A DNA stretch of 64,000 nucleotides from CALBJU01 sp965247125 (GTDB taxonomy: Bacteria; Bacteroidota; Rhodothermia; Rhodothermales; UBA10348): the NCBI GenBank assembly GCA_965247125.1, contig CBDFGO010000003.1, forward strand, positions 496,001 through 560,000. Reading direction: 5' to 3'. Below, piece after piece: positions 26,323-35,939 of this stretch; the first letter of the stretch is position 1, and every line of letters begins with the position of its first letter. Under the pieces are notes generated by a model. It had not been told where the DNA came from. It ran no database searches and saw only the letters and a list, made by a program, of their open reading frames with translations. Position numbers and translations under genes: made by a program.

Positions 26323-27150
26323 GTGTCATTATTGCGAAATATCGTTCCTGTCCTGTTCCTCTCGATGATCGCATCGGGTGTGGCTCGATCACAGACATCT
26401 GACCTGCCATTGGACTTCAAAGGAGTGGGATTGGTGGAACGTCTGGGGGAGGCGCTCCCCCTCGAGGCCCGCTTCACGGATTCGAACGGAAACGATGTAG
26501 TCCTCGGTAAGTATTTCGGCACACAGAAACCGGTCGTGATCAATCTGGTGTATCACGACTGTCCGATGCTGTGCAGCATCGTTCTGGAATCGTTAACGGA
26601 GACCCTGGAAGACCTGGCGTGGGCGCCTGGTGAAAACTTTGAGGTATTGACCGTCAGTTTTGGTGCCGGCGAGACGCCCGAGATGGCGGCGCGCGCAAAA
26701 GAGCGTGTGGTTACGAAATTGGGTAAAGCTGAGGCTGACGAAGGATGGCACTTTCTGGTGGGTGACGCGGAGAACATCCTGGCGCTGACCGATGCGGTTG
26801 GTTTCGCATTCAAGTGGATGGAATCCACAGGAGAGTACGCTCACCCCTCGGCACTTGTCTTTGCAAGCGATGAAGGTGTTGTGACAAGGTATATCCACGG
26901 AATTAACTATTCGGCGACGAAGGTTCGTCGCGCGATCGTGGAGGCTTCTGAGGGTAAGGTGGGATCTACGTTTGATCAGATCCTGCTCTACTGCTATCGC
27001 TACGATCCAGCTTCCAACTCTTATGTGCTGCACGCCACCAATCTCATGAAATTGGCAGGCTTGTTCACGCTGGTGCTCATTGGATTGGGACTGGCCGTCT
27101 TTTGGGGACGCGAGAGCAGGAATCAAAAACAAAACCTGAATCAGGTTTAA
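26323..27150 (+). CDS. SCO1/SenC family copper chaperone for the oxidase
   Basis: A 275-residue thioredoxin-fold protein with a signal segment (GTG start at 26323) and a C-terminal membrane helix (about 243-265). The copper-binding motif is CPMLC, with the conserved distal His in YAHPSALVF. SCO proteins deliver copper or reduce the CuA site of cytochrome oxidase subunit II, which is encoded immediately downstream. A C-terminal anchor, in addition to or replacing an N-terminal one, is a variation seen in this lineage. It starts 14 bp after the small ActG-position gene. Confidence 0.93.
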   Translation: MSLLRNIVPVLFLSMIASGVARSQTSDLPLDFKGVGLVERLGEALPLEARFTDSNGNDVVLGKYFGTQKPVVINLVYHDCPMLCSIVLESLTETLEDLAWAPGENFEVLTVSFGAGETPEMAARAKERVVTKLGKAEADEGWHFLVGDAENILALTDAVGFAFKWMESTGEYAHPSALVFASDEGVVTRYIHGINYSATKVRRAIVEASEGKVGSTFDQILLYCYRYDPASNSYVLHATNLMKLAGLFTLVLIGLGLAVFWGRESRNQKQNLNQV

Positions 27151-27188
27151 CGCTAATTAATTATTCAAGAGCAGGGAAGTAACTGAAT

Positions 27189-28115
27189 ATGGGCGATAGC
27201 GGATCTATCTGGTTGCCAGATGCCATGTCGACATTTGCAGGGGAAGTTGATGCCCTATTCTGGTTCGTTTTCTGGACCAGTACCATCCTCTTTGTGGCCG
27301 TTATCGGTGTGAAAATCTACTTCATGTTCCGATATCGGCGCACCGATGATACGTACGTACCCGAACCTGTTCACGAGAGTAAGAGACTGGAAGCAGCATG
27401 GATTGTGTTGCCTACGATTCTGACTTTGATCGTGTTCACCTGGGGGTTTCAGGTGTTTCTTAGGATCAGCTCTGCCCCGCCGGATTCGTACGACATCACT
27501 GTTCGCGCACAGCAGTGGTCGTGGGAGTTCGAGTACTCCGAGGGAGCGACGTCATTCTCCGAGATGTACGTACCGGTGGGTCGTCCGATCAAGCTCATGA
27601 TGAGCAGTAAAGATGTATTGCACAGTTTTTTTATTCCGGCTTTTCGGGTCAAGATGGATATTATCCCAAACAGATATACCTCCGTCTGGTTTGAGGTCAC
27701 CGAGCCTGGCGAATACCAGATCTATTGCACCGAATATTGCGGTACGGAGCATTCTGGCATGCTGGCTAAGGTGATAGCCGTGTCGGAAGTGGGCTTTGCA
27801 GCATGGCTCGTCGCTCAGAATCAAGACCTTCCACCGGTAGAGCTCGGGGAACGATTATTTGCGCAATGTGCGATTTGCCACTCGACAGCTGGCGAAAGAC
27901 TCGTGGGACCCTCGCTCAACGCTCGTTTTGGAACCACCCGCGCCCTCGTAGACGGATCAACGGTCCTCTTCGACGAAGACTATATCAGAGAGTCCATCGT
28001 GAATCCGGCCGCTAAGATTGCGGAAGGATTTCAGCCCATCATGCCCGCTGGCTATTCCAGTATGTCGGCCAAGGAAATTGACGGTCTGGTGGCGTACTTG
28101 AAATCGCTTGAATAA
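27189..28115 (+). CDS. coxB: caa3-type cytochrome c oxidase subunit II with fused cytochrome c
   Basis: A 308-residue subunit. Two membrane helices (about 12-40 and 60-90) are followed by the CuA cupredoxin domain with CTEYCGTEHSGM and the aromatic patch QQWSWEFEY. A C-terminal cytochrome c domain carries CAICH and a Met ligand in QPIMPAGYSSM. The fusion identifies a caa3 oxidase, which can take electrons from ACIII directly or through a short relay. Length is normal for this class. coxA follows 41 bp downstream. Confidence 0.96.
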   Translation: MGDSGSIWLPDAMSTFAGEVDALFWFVFWTSTILFVAVIGVKIYFMFRYRRTDDTYVPEPVHESKRLEAAWIVLPTILTLIVFTWGFQVFLRISSAPPDSYDITVRAQQWSWEFEYSEGATSFSEMYVPVGRPIKLMMSSKDVLHSFFIPAFRVKMDIIPNRYTSVWFEVTEPGEYQIYCTEYCGTEHSGMLAKVIAVSEVGFAAWLVAQNQDLPPVELGERLFAQCAICHSTAGERLVGPSLNARFGTTRALVDGSTVLFDEDYIRESIVNPAAKIAEGFQPIMPAGYSSMSAKEIDGLVAYLKSLE

Positions 28116-28156
28116 TCCCTAAATGATAGCAGACTTGAAAATAGTACCAGACGGAA

Positions 28157-29806
<1,650 letters not shown>

Positions 29807-29862
29807 CGCACAATAATCGGGTTCCAGAGGCCCTTCACACACCCTGAATAATCTGTTCTAGC

Positions 29863-30537
29863 ATGGCTCACGAGCATTCAAATCATCCGGCACACCTGCA
29901 GCACCACTTCGTGTCGTCAGAGCAGCAGTTCGACGCTGCCAAGATGGGAATGTGGCTGTTTCTCGTTACGGAAATCCTTCTATTCAGTGGGTTGTTCGTT
30001 ACGTACACGGTCTATCGAGTCTGGCATCCGGAGGTCTTTGCCAAGTCGGCGGAGCTCTTGAGCTGGCAGATGGGAGGGCTGAATACGATCGTATTGCTGG
30101 CATCTTCGTTTACCGTTGCACTCGGCATTCATTTCGCCCAGAAGGACAACAAGAAGGGACTCGTGATCAACCTCGTTCTGACTTTCCTTCTGGCCCTGAC
30201 TTTCCTGATTGTCAAGTATTTCGAGTACTCCAGTAAGTTCGAACATGGAGTCTTTCCCGGGGCCGCTTTTGCACCACACGGAATATCACACGGCGTCGAT
30301 TATGCGGCGTATAACATTCCTTTTGCCGCGCAATTCTTCTCCATCTATTTCGTAATGACAGGTATTCACGGCTTCCACGTCCTCGTTGGAATGGGTCTGT
30401 TTACCTGGATAACCGTTCGTGCCATCAGAGGCGATTTTTCCAGCAAATATTACACGCCTGTCGAAATCTGCGGATTGTACTGGCACCTGGTCGACATCAT
30501 CTGGATTTTCCTGTTTCCTCTACTGTACTTGATATAA
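29863..30537 (+). CDS. coxC: Cytochrome c oxidase subunit III
   Basis: A 224-residue membrane subunit with five to six helices. Recognisable blocks are KMGMWLFLVTEILLFSGLFV, FFSIYFVMTGIHGFHVLVGM and the C-terminal EICGLYWHLVDIIWIFLFPL. It stabilises the catalytic subunit and the proton pump. The stop codon at 30535-30537 lies inside the first unit of a 17-bp tandem array that continues for four more copies downstream, an odd feature described separately. Confidence 0.95.
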   Translation: MAHEHSNHPAHLQHHFVSSEQQFDAAKMGMWLFLVTEILLFSGLFVTYTVYRVWHPEVFAKSAELLSWQMGGLNTIVLLASSFTVALGIHFAQKDNKKGLVINLVLTFLLALTFLIVKYFEYSSKFEHGVFPGAAFAPHGISHGVDYAAYNIPFAAQFFSIYFVMTGIHGFHVLVGMGLFTWITVRAIRGDFSSKYYTPVEICGLYWHLVDIIWIFLFPLLYLI

Positions 30538-30605
30538 TACTGTACTTGATATAATACTGTACTTGATATAATACTGTACTTGATATAATACTGTACCTGA
30601 TATAA
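30521..30605. repeat. Five tandem 17-bp repeats beginning inside the end of coxC
   Basis: The unit TACTGTACTTGATATAA occurs five times without spacing, at 30521-30537, 30538-30554, 30555-30571, 30572-30588 and 30589-30605. The first four are identical and the last differs by one base (C for T). Unit one encodes the last codons and stop of coxC; all later units repeat the stop. Each unit contains a TATAAT across its junction with the next, which resembles a -10 box, but promoter function is not shown. The array ends 46 bp before the coxD start. Confidence 0.98.
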
Positions 30606-30651
30606 ATCGCGATTGCGCTTGCCTGTCACGGGCCACAACACAGCATCGAAA

Positions 30652-31050
30652 GTGTCACACACTGAGCATCACATAACATCGATCAAAACGCTCTCCATCG
30701 TTTTTGGAGCGCTTGTCTTCCTGACCATTTTAACGGTCGGAACGTCGCGCCTGGATCTTGGAGTGATGAACGTTCCCGTGGCTCTGGTCATCGCCATCAC
30801 CAAGGCCCTGCTGGTGGTCGTGATTTTTATGGCACTCAGATGGGATAACAAGATCAATGCAGCCATTTTTGCGGTCGGCGTCCTGTTTGTTATCGTATTT
30901 CTCTCGTTCATTCTCCTCGATACGATGTATAGGGGTGATTTGTCCAACACGACCGAGGGCACCATCATGGAGATGGAGGCAGCCGATGAGGCACTTCGAG
31001 CAGGGGAGAGGGATCTGCCACCCGCTGAGCCCCCGGGTCACGAGGAATAG
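30652..31050 (+). CDS. coxD: Cytochrome c oxidase subunit IV (small caa3 subunit)
   Basis: A 132-residue membrane protein of the COX4_pro/CyoD-like family with three helices: VFGALVFLTILTV, VALVIAITKALLVVVIFMAL and AAIFAVGVLFVIVFLSFILLD. The GTG at 30652 is chosen because it gives the family N-terminus MSHTEHHITSIKT. The frame is open back to a TTG at 30613, but those residues are unlike the family. The acidic C-terminal tail ends PPAEPPGHEE. It is the last gene of the respiratory operon; its stop codon overlaps the stem of a strong terminator. Confidence 0.92.
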   Translation: MSHTEHHITSIKTLSIVFGALVFLTILTVGTSRLDLGVMNVPVALVIAITKALLVVVIFMALRWDNKINAAIFAVGVLFVIVFLSFILLDTMYRGDLSNTTEGTIMEMEAADEALRAGERDLPPAEPPGHEE

Positions 31051-31082
31051 GGTCCGGCCTTAAGCCGGACCCACCTTTTTTT
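31050..31082 (+). terminator. Intrinsic terminator closing the act-cox operon
   Basis: A perfect 9-bp stem, GGGTCCGGC at 31050-31058 paired with GCCGGACCC at 31064-31072, with the loop CTTAA, followed by ACC and seven T. The stem starts on the last base of the coxD stop codon. This is the clearest factor-independent terminator in the window. Confidence 0.93.
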
Positions 31083-31162
31083 GTTGAGAGAGCACGTAAC
31101 TGTTTCGAGGTCTGAAACGTTTGATTAAAACCACCGAATAATTCCGATTCAAACGCCGATCC

Positions 31163-31468
31163 ATGGACACGCTGATTACCATATTGGGAGCGACTGCAGC
31201 TTTCGTGCTGCTGTTCTGGATCCTCTTTACCTTCCTCAGAACTATCCTACCTCAGAAAAAGATAGAAGCTGATCTGATTCAAAAGAGATTACGACCTCGT
31301 GCGAGGGTCAAGGCCGGAGATGGAATCGTGATGTTCACAGACATCCGCGACCTTGAGCACGAACGCATGATGACCGTTCCAGCGGATGCCGATTACATCT
31401 TCGAAGAAGGCTATTCCGCGGGATGGCCTGACGGATGGACGGACGATTTGTATTTGAGGCGCAACTGA
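31163..31468 (+). CDS. Small membrane-anchored protein, unknown function
   Basis: A 101-residue protein with one N-terminal helix (about residues 5-28) and a soluble tail containing FTDIRDLEHERMMTVPAD and a Trp/Asp-rich end (GWPDGWTDDLY). I recognise no family. It follows the act-cox terminator by 80 bp, so it is probably transcribed separately. It ends 27 bp from the converging nucleosidase-like gene. The start at ATG 31163 places the helix at the very N-terminus, as expected for an anchored protein. Confidence 0.6.
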   Translation: MDTLITILGATAAFVLLFWILFTFLRTILPQKKIEADLIQKRLRPRARVKAGDGIVMFTDIRDLEHERMMTVPADADYIFEEGYSAGWPDGWTDDLYLRRN

Positions 31469-31495
31469 CCCTGTGACCATTCTGTGGCCAGAGCC

Positions 31496-32107
31496 CTACT
31501 CTCCCCGGAATGTGTCGATCTGAGCGTTGAGGAAATCTCCGAGCGTCAAATAACCACTGTTCAGGGTCTTCCGAAGATTTTTATCCTCTATCCCCATCTG
31601 GCCGGTTACGACCTTGAGAATCTGGCACGAAACGCCGTGAGTTGCGCCGACGTAGGCAACAGCGTATCCACTCATGTCGCTGACATCCGCGATACGTTGC
31701 CAGTAAGACAGCTCTGTCGCACCCTGAACAGTGTGATCCTGCGTCACGAGTGTAACGTTTTTTAACGTATCGAACGAAACGGAGACTGGCATTCTGGGAT
31801 ACGTGGGAGCAGATAATTCGATGCGATCTCCCTCGAATACCTGTGCAACACCCACCATTTCACCTATCGCCAAATCGTCGCTAAGTGCGGTGCATGTTCC
31901 AGCATGAACAAGCGTGTCAACCTTGTAGGCTTCCAAAAGACGTTCTGTTCGAAGAGTCGCCTTGATTTTTCCGATGCCCAGAATGGACACTAAAAAATCG
32001 TCGTCGTGAAAAGTCTCACCTTCTCCAAGGCCGTCAAAACGGCCCCGTTCGTAGGTGGCAAGAAAAGGCTCTGCTTCTTCGGTAGTAGAAAAAACTATTC
32101 CTGTCAT
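31496..32107 (-). CDS. Nucleoside phosphorylase superfamily protein (nucleosidase-like)
   Basis: A protein of about 203 residues of the PNP/MTAN fold. Blocks seen are GIGKIKATLRTERLL, LVHAGTCTALSDDLAIGEMV (the phosphate/ribose region) and VSDMSGYAVAYVGATHGVSC. The last corresponds to the D-M-E-G motif of MTA/SAH nucleosidases, but the ribose-binding Glu is replaced by Ser, so the substrate or activity may differ. ATG 32107 gives MTGIVFSTTEEAEPFL; a GTG at 32167 would add 20 residues. It diverges from metF across 128 bp, which would fit a link to methyl-group metabolism, though that is inference. Confidence 0.75.
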   Translation of the reverse strand: MTGIVFSTTEEAEPFLATYERGRFDGLGEGETFHDDDFLVSILGIGKIKATLRTERLLEAYKVDTLVHAGTCTALSDDLAIGEMVGVAQVFEGDRIELSAPTYPRMPVSVSFDTLKNVTLVTQDHTVQGATELSYWQRIADVSDMSGYAVAYVGATHGVSCQILKVVTGQMGIEDKNLRKTLNSGYLTLGDFLNAQIDTFRGE

Positions 32108-32235
32108 TGAACAGTATCTGGGCGTCGTGGTATGAGGGCGTTCGATCTTTTCGAACAGATAATCCACCCGGGAATTACCTTTGTGGTGTGCTGCCCGGAT
32201 CGAGGAAGGCTTAAGAAACGAATTCGAACGTCGTT

Positions 32236-33192
32236 ATGAAAGTTATTGACCTGCTAACAGATAAGGGATCTCCCCAGGTGTCATACGAGATTGTCCCGCC
32301 AAAGCGTGGCGGATCTGTGTCGGAGATTCTTGAGATCATCGACGGTCTCATGGAGTTTGATCCACCCTGGGTGGATGTAACCTCCCATTCTGCTCAGGTT
32401 TACTACGAAGAACAGCCGGACGGGAGCTGGCGGCGGCATGTCAAACGCAAGCGACCAGGGACTCTGGGTCTGTGCGCGGCCATAAAAAGTCGCTTTGGCG
32501 TGGAATCTGTTCCGCACCTTCTCTGCCAAGGATTCACCAGAGAAGAGAGCGAAGACGCGCTGATTGAGCTGAACTATCTCGGTATTCAGAATGTGATGGC
32601 TCTGCGCGGTGACGACAACGGGTTTAAAAAGCCTGTTTCCGGAGATAGAACTACAAACGAATTCGCGATTGATCTGGTAAAACAGATTTCCGCGATGAAC
32701 GAAGGACATTTCCTGGAAGAGTTGATTGACGCGGCGCCCACTGATTTTTGCGTGGGTGTAGCAGGTTATCCCGAAAAACACTTTGAAGCCCCAAACATCA
32801 CATGGGATGTGCTCAATCTGAAGCGCAAGGTGGATGCGGGAGCCGAATATGTCACGAGTCAAATGTTCTTCGAGAACGAGTCCTTCATCACTTTTGTCGA
32901 GCGCTGTCGCGAAGTGGGCATCACGGTGCCCATTATACCCGGTCTGAAAATCCTGACTTCCAGGCGCCAGCTTCGCTCACTTCCCGCCCGCTTCAATGTC
33001 CAGGTGCCGGAGGCCCTGGCGGCTGAAATTGAATCTGTCAGCGATGAACAGGTGGCAGAAATCGGTATCGCCTGGGCTCTGAAACAGTGTGAAGGGCTTA
33101 TGGAAGCGGGATTCCCAAACCTTCATTTCTACATCATCCAGACCCCCGCTCACGTCTCTCAGGTTGTTCGCTCACTCAGGAAAATGGCTTGA
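32236..33192 (+). CDS. metF: Methylenetetrahydrofolate reductase
   Basis: A 318-residue FAD-dependent enzyme that reduces 5,10-methylene-THF to 5-methyl-THF for methionine synthesis. Family motifs include SYEIVPPKRGG with the catalytic Glu, WVDVTSHSAQ, PHLLCQGFTREE, IQNVMALRGDD, VGVAGYPEKH and AEYVTSQMFFEN, followed by PIIPGLKILT. Length is normal for the bacterial form without a regulatory domain. It stands alone, between the divergent nucleosidase-like gene and converging ybeY. No riboswitch fold was recognised in the 128 bp upstream. Confidence 0.96.
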   Translation: MKVIDLLTDKGSPQVSYEIVPPKRGGSVSEILEIIDGLMEFDPPWVDVTSHSAQVYYEEQPDGSWRRHVKRKRPGTLGLCAAIKSRFGVESVPHLLCQGFTREESEDALIELNYLGIQNVMALRGDDNGFKKPVSGDRTTNEFAIDLVKQISAMNEGHFLEELIDAAPTDFCVGVAGYPEKHFEAPNITWDVLNLKRKVDAGAEYVTSQMFFENESFITFVERCREVGITVPIIPGLKILTSRRQLRSLPARFNVQVPEALAAEIESVSDEQVAEIGIAWALKQCEGLMEAGFPNLHFYIIQTPAHVSQVVRSLRKMA

Positions 33193-33239
33193 CCAGCCCA
33201 TACGGGTTGCACATTCTCGCGTCTTCAAGGTGCCCGAAC

Positions 33240-33659
33240 CTACCCGGCCGCATCCAGATAACGATTCTCCAACACATGCATCGCCTCCCGTTCTCGTTCT
33301 GAGGCGTCGTCGTGACCACACAGGTGGAGCAGTCCATGCACGATGTACCGTTCTATTTCAGAAGTCAGGTCTGAATCGAATTCTTTGAAGCGCTCCGACG
33401 CGGTTTCAACATCTACATAGACCTCTCCCTCAATCGGATCATCCTCCAAAAGGAACGAAATAACATCCGTGTTGAAGTCGTGAGCCAGCCATTCTCGGTT
33501 CAACTTGAGGACCGTTTCGTGATCCGCCAGCACAATACTGACCGATTCAAACCGCTTGGACTCACCTGCAAAGACCACATCAATGAGGTCGTTCACCCGA
33601 TCTTCGGTGGGGAATGCGGCGTTCTGTTCGACTGACAGAGAAAGTGATGTAGCTCCCAC
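33240..33659 (-). CDS. ybeY: Endoribonuclease YbeY (rRNA maturation factor)
   Basis: A protein of about 139 residues. The zinc site HGLLHLCGHDDASEREREAMH gives H-x3-H-x5-H, and the preceding NTDVISFLLEDD is the family TDVLSFP-like block. YbeY is a metal-dependent RNase involved in 16S rRNA processing and ribosome quality control. GTG 33659 gives the normal length; the open frame extends to 33800 but runs into the upstream gene. Here the usual SFP is SFL, a small deviation. It lies 14 bp after the upstream unknown gene on the same strand. Confidence 0.9.
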   Translation of the reverse strand: MGATSLSLSVEQNAAFPTEDRVNDLIDVVFAGESKRFESVSIVLADHETVLKLNREWLAHDFNTDVISFLLEDDPIEGEVYVDVETASERFKEFDSDLTSEIERYIVHGLLHLCGHDDASEREREAMHVLENRYLDAAG

Positions 33660-33673
33660 GGGTCGGGCAGAAA

Positions 33674-34126
33674 TTAACCGAGATCCCCGAACAGGTCCTC
33701 GGTTACTGACAGCGCAACACTGCTCATTATCAGTTCGGGAGGAAGCTTGGTGAAGTCGGTCGAGAGTAACTTGGTATCCACATTTGCATAGAGCGAGCAT
33801 CCAGCCTCTCTCTCAACAACCAATCCGTTCGCTGTTTCACCGCTGCGAGCAACAAAGATGACTTCCCCGAGGTCTTCGCTTCCGATAAAGCCAGTGCATC
33901 CCTGGAGCTGAAGGAATGAAGCGGGGGCGTAAACAGAAACCAGAGACGTGGTGTCGCCTTCGCTCAGTCCGTTGACCTCCACGCTTCGGTGGATTTCAAG
34001 CGTGATGCGGCGGCCACTCTGCTCATCTGCCAGTTCAAAACGGGCAAATGAAGCGTCCTTCTTGGCTGTTACACCCAGGACGGTTTCAATACGCTCAATG
34101 TCTGTGTCAGAAAATGAAAACGACAT
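33674..34126 (-). CDS. Unknown 150-residue cytoplasmic protein
   Basis: The protein has no signal peptide or membrane helix and looks like a mixed alpha/beta globular protein. Hydrophobic strands alternate with acidic loops (LEIHRSVEVNGLSEGD, VSVYAPASFLQLQGC, EVIFVARSGE). I do not recognise a family. It precedes ybeY on the same strand with a 14-bp gap, so the two are probably cotranscribed. Two cysteines (in QGCTGF and REAGCSL) are not in a recognisable metal motif. The start at 34126 follows a short AT-rich leader. Confidence 0.6.
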   Translation of the reverse strand: MSFSFSDTDIERIETVLGVTAKKDASFARFELADEQSGRRITLEIHRSVEVNGLSEGDTTSLVSVYAPASFLQLQGCTGFIGSEDLGEVIFVARSGETANGLVVEREAGCSLYANVDTKLLSTDFTKLPPELIMSSVALSVTEDLFGDLG

Positions 34127-34372
34127 GTTTTACTGTAGATGACTCGTCGAAAAAGGAGATGGTCGATCGAGGTCGTTACGTCAAAGATAGAGGCTTTGGG
34201 CCCGGTTTACAACGTATTTGGTGCCTCAGAAGGCCAGCATCACCGCTTGGTTTAAAATTCCTTTCCGAGAAACGACCCAGGCTGTAACTTCGGGGAAAAC
34301 CTGCAACAAATCGCGGAGATCCACCCAGTTTACGAGAGAAAACGGGTAGGTTTCAGCCATCCGGTAAACTCA

Positions 34373-34752
34373 ATGCTAACTGCCCGCCAAGCGTGTATAA
34401 CAGCGGCCGTTCTCGGCGCTATCGGAGTTGGGCTGGGAGCCTTTGCCTCCCATTATCTGGCCGACATGTTGACTGATTCCCACTTGAATACATTCAAGAC
34501 TGGCACGTCGTATCTCCAACTGCACGCTGTGGTCATGCTACTGGCTGGATTGTGCGCTTTTAAATGGACTGAGCGCAGATTTATTCTGGCAGCAACAGGA
34601 TTTGCCCTGGGCATGTTCGTTTTCAGTGGATCCCTCACGATTCTCGCTGTTACAGGGATTTCATGGTTGGGGCGTTTGCACCAGTAGGTGGACTGATCTT
34701 GATTGCTTCCTGGCTGTTTCTGGCTGCGGGATTCTGGCGTGTAACGAACTGA
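34373..34752 (+). pseudogene. DUF423 membrane protein gene broken by a one-base frameshift
   Basis: Frame one runs from ATG 34373 to a stop at 34685-34687 (104 residues) and matches DUF423 up to ILAVTGISWLG. After that the family sequence continues in the -1 frame as GAFAPVGGLILIASWLFLAAGF and ends at the TGA at 34750-34752. Adding one G to the GGGG run at 34669-34672 restores a 126-residue protein with four helices, the normal DUF423 length. So either one G was lost (mutation or assembly error), or a -1 ribosomal slip occurs. Function of DUF423 is not settled; members are small inner-membrane proteins. Confidence 0.85.
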
Positions 34753-34782
34753 ATCCGGATAAGAGGGGCCCGTTCTCAGCCC

Positions 34783-35142
34783 TTAGTTTCCCTCGTCCTC
34801 TTCGAACAGAAGCGTTATACTAGGCGCCAGATTGTGCGCCGCTGCGAGATTCAATAGTTCCTGGGCCACACCTTCAGCGGAGTCGAACGTTCCCAGTTCT
34901 CGAGAGTCGACCGCGAGCGCATAGCCGATATCATCGGCCTCTCCGGGCTCATAATCTTCCCATTCCGTCGCTTCTTCCAACACGAACAGGCCGTCTTCCG
35001 GGGCGAAGGAAGCTACATATCGCTCGCACTTTTCGTCGATGTCTACCAGGCTGAGATTTCCCAGCGCCTCGTACTCTTCGTCATAAAACAACGTCTCAGC
35101 GATGAGGCGCAGGGTGAATTGATCTGTATCGAATGCTGACAT
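34783..35142 (-). CDS. Unknown acidic 119-residue protein
   Basis: A soluble, strongly acidic protein (many Glu and Asp; the C-terminus is LLFEEDEGN) with no signal or membrane segment. The pattern suggests alternating helices and strands, but no family is recognised. It is preceded on the same strand by lipB (44 bp away). The N-terminus MSAFDTDQFTLRLIAETLFYDEEYEAL looks like a helical start. It might be part of the sprA-lipB transcription unit. I give no function. Confidence 0.55.
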   Translation of the reverse strand: MSAFDTDQFTLRLIAETLFYDEEYEALGNLSLVDIDEKCERYVASFAPEDGLFVLEEATEWEDYEPGEADDIGYALAVDSRELGTFDSAEGVAQELLNLAAAHNLAPSITLLFEEDEGN

Positions 35143-35186
35143 GGATCACGCCGTACAGGGTGCGGGACGTTAGTGAGAGGTGGCCG

Positions 35187-35936
35187 CTATACGGCCACAT
35201 CCGCAAGATACACTTCCAAAAAGGCCTGTGCATCATCAAAATCGAGGATTTCAGCGGTAGCCGAAAATACATCTTTGAAATGGGACGATATCCTGCTCTC
35301 GACTTCATCGCGATCAATTGATTCGAGGAGTTCAGATTCCATCGACGTCACTGTTCGGTCATGGATGCCGCAGGGTACGATCATCGAAAAGTGTTTCAGG
35401 TCAGGAGCCACGTTCAATGCGAATCCATGCATGGTCACCCACCGGCTGCACCGAATACCCATCGCACATATTTTTCGCTCATCGCCGGCCGTGCGTGTTA
35501 CCCAGACACCGGTCCTTCCATCGATTCTACCACTTTGCATGCCGAATTCAGAACACGTTCGGATGATGACCTCCTCCAGATCTCGCAAGTATCGGTGAAT
35601 GTCGGTGTAAAACCGATCCAGATCAAGAATCGGGTACCCGACTATCTGTCCTGGTCCATGATAGGTGATGTCTCCACCGCGGTCACTTCTTACGAACGTA
35701 GCTCCCTGAATACGCAATTCGTCCTCGCTAACGAGGAGATTGGCGTCATTTCCACTTCGTCCCAGGGTAAAGACAGGTGGATGCTCCACCAACAGGCAGA
35801 CGTGCGCCAGATTTTCGGGTTGTTCTGACCTCTTGTTGTCGATTAATCTCTTCTGGAGGCTTCTTTGGAGCTCCCAGGCAAGCAAATAGTCCAACTCGCC
35901 CATTCGGCAGAATACGATGTGCTGCGTCTGAGACAT
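35187..35936 (-). CDS. lipB: Lipoyl(octanoyl) transferase
   Basis: A 249-residue enzyme that moves octanoyl from acyl-carrier protein to lipoyl domains of dehydrogenase complexes. Motifs are LLVEHPPVFTLGRSG, RGGDITYHGPGQIVGYPILDL, and KICAMGIRCSRWVTMHGFALNV with the catalytic Lys, then the catalytic Cys in IVPCGI. The length is slightly greater than the common 210-230 residues because of an N-terminal extension and C-terminal tail. It starts only 3 bp after the sprA stop on the same strand, so it is probably cotranscribed with the huge sprA gene. lipA is not in the window. Confidence 0.95.
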   Translation of the reverse strand: MSQTQHIVFCRMGELDYLLAWELQRSLQKRLIDNKRSEQPENLAHVCLLVEHPPVFTLGRSGNDANLLVSEDELRIQGATFVRSDRGGDITYHGPGQIVGYPILDLDRFYTDIHRYLRDLEEVIIRTCSEFGMQSGRIDGRTGVWVTRTAGDERKICAMGIRCSRWVTMHGFALNVAPDLKHFSMIVPCGIHDRTVTSMESELLESIDRDEVESRISSHFKDVFSATAEILDFDDAQAFLEVYLADVAV

Positions 35937-35939
35937 GAT

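Noticed and set aside
30521..30605. Tandem array considered as a CRISPR or as an array of real promoters
   Set aside because: There are no spacers, so it is not CRISPR. The TATAAT matches arise from the unit itself, and no paired -35 at normal spacing exists (15 bp only), so promoter function is not claimed.
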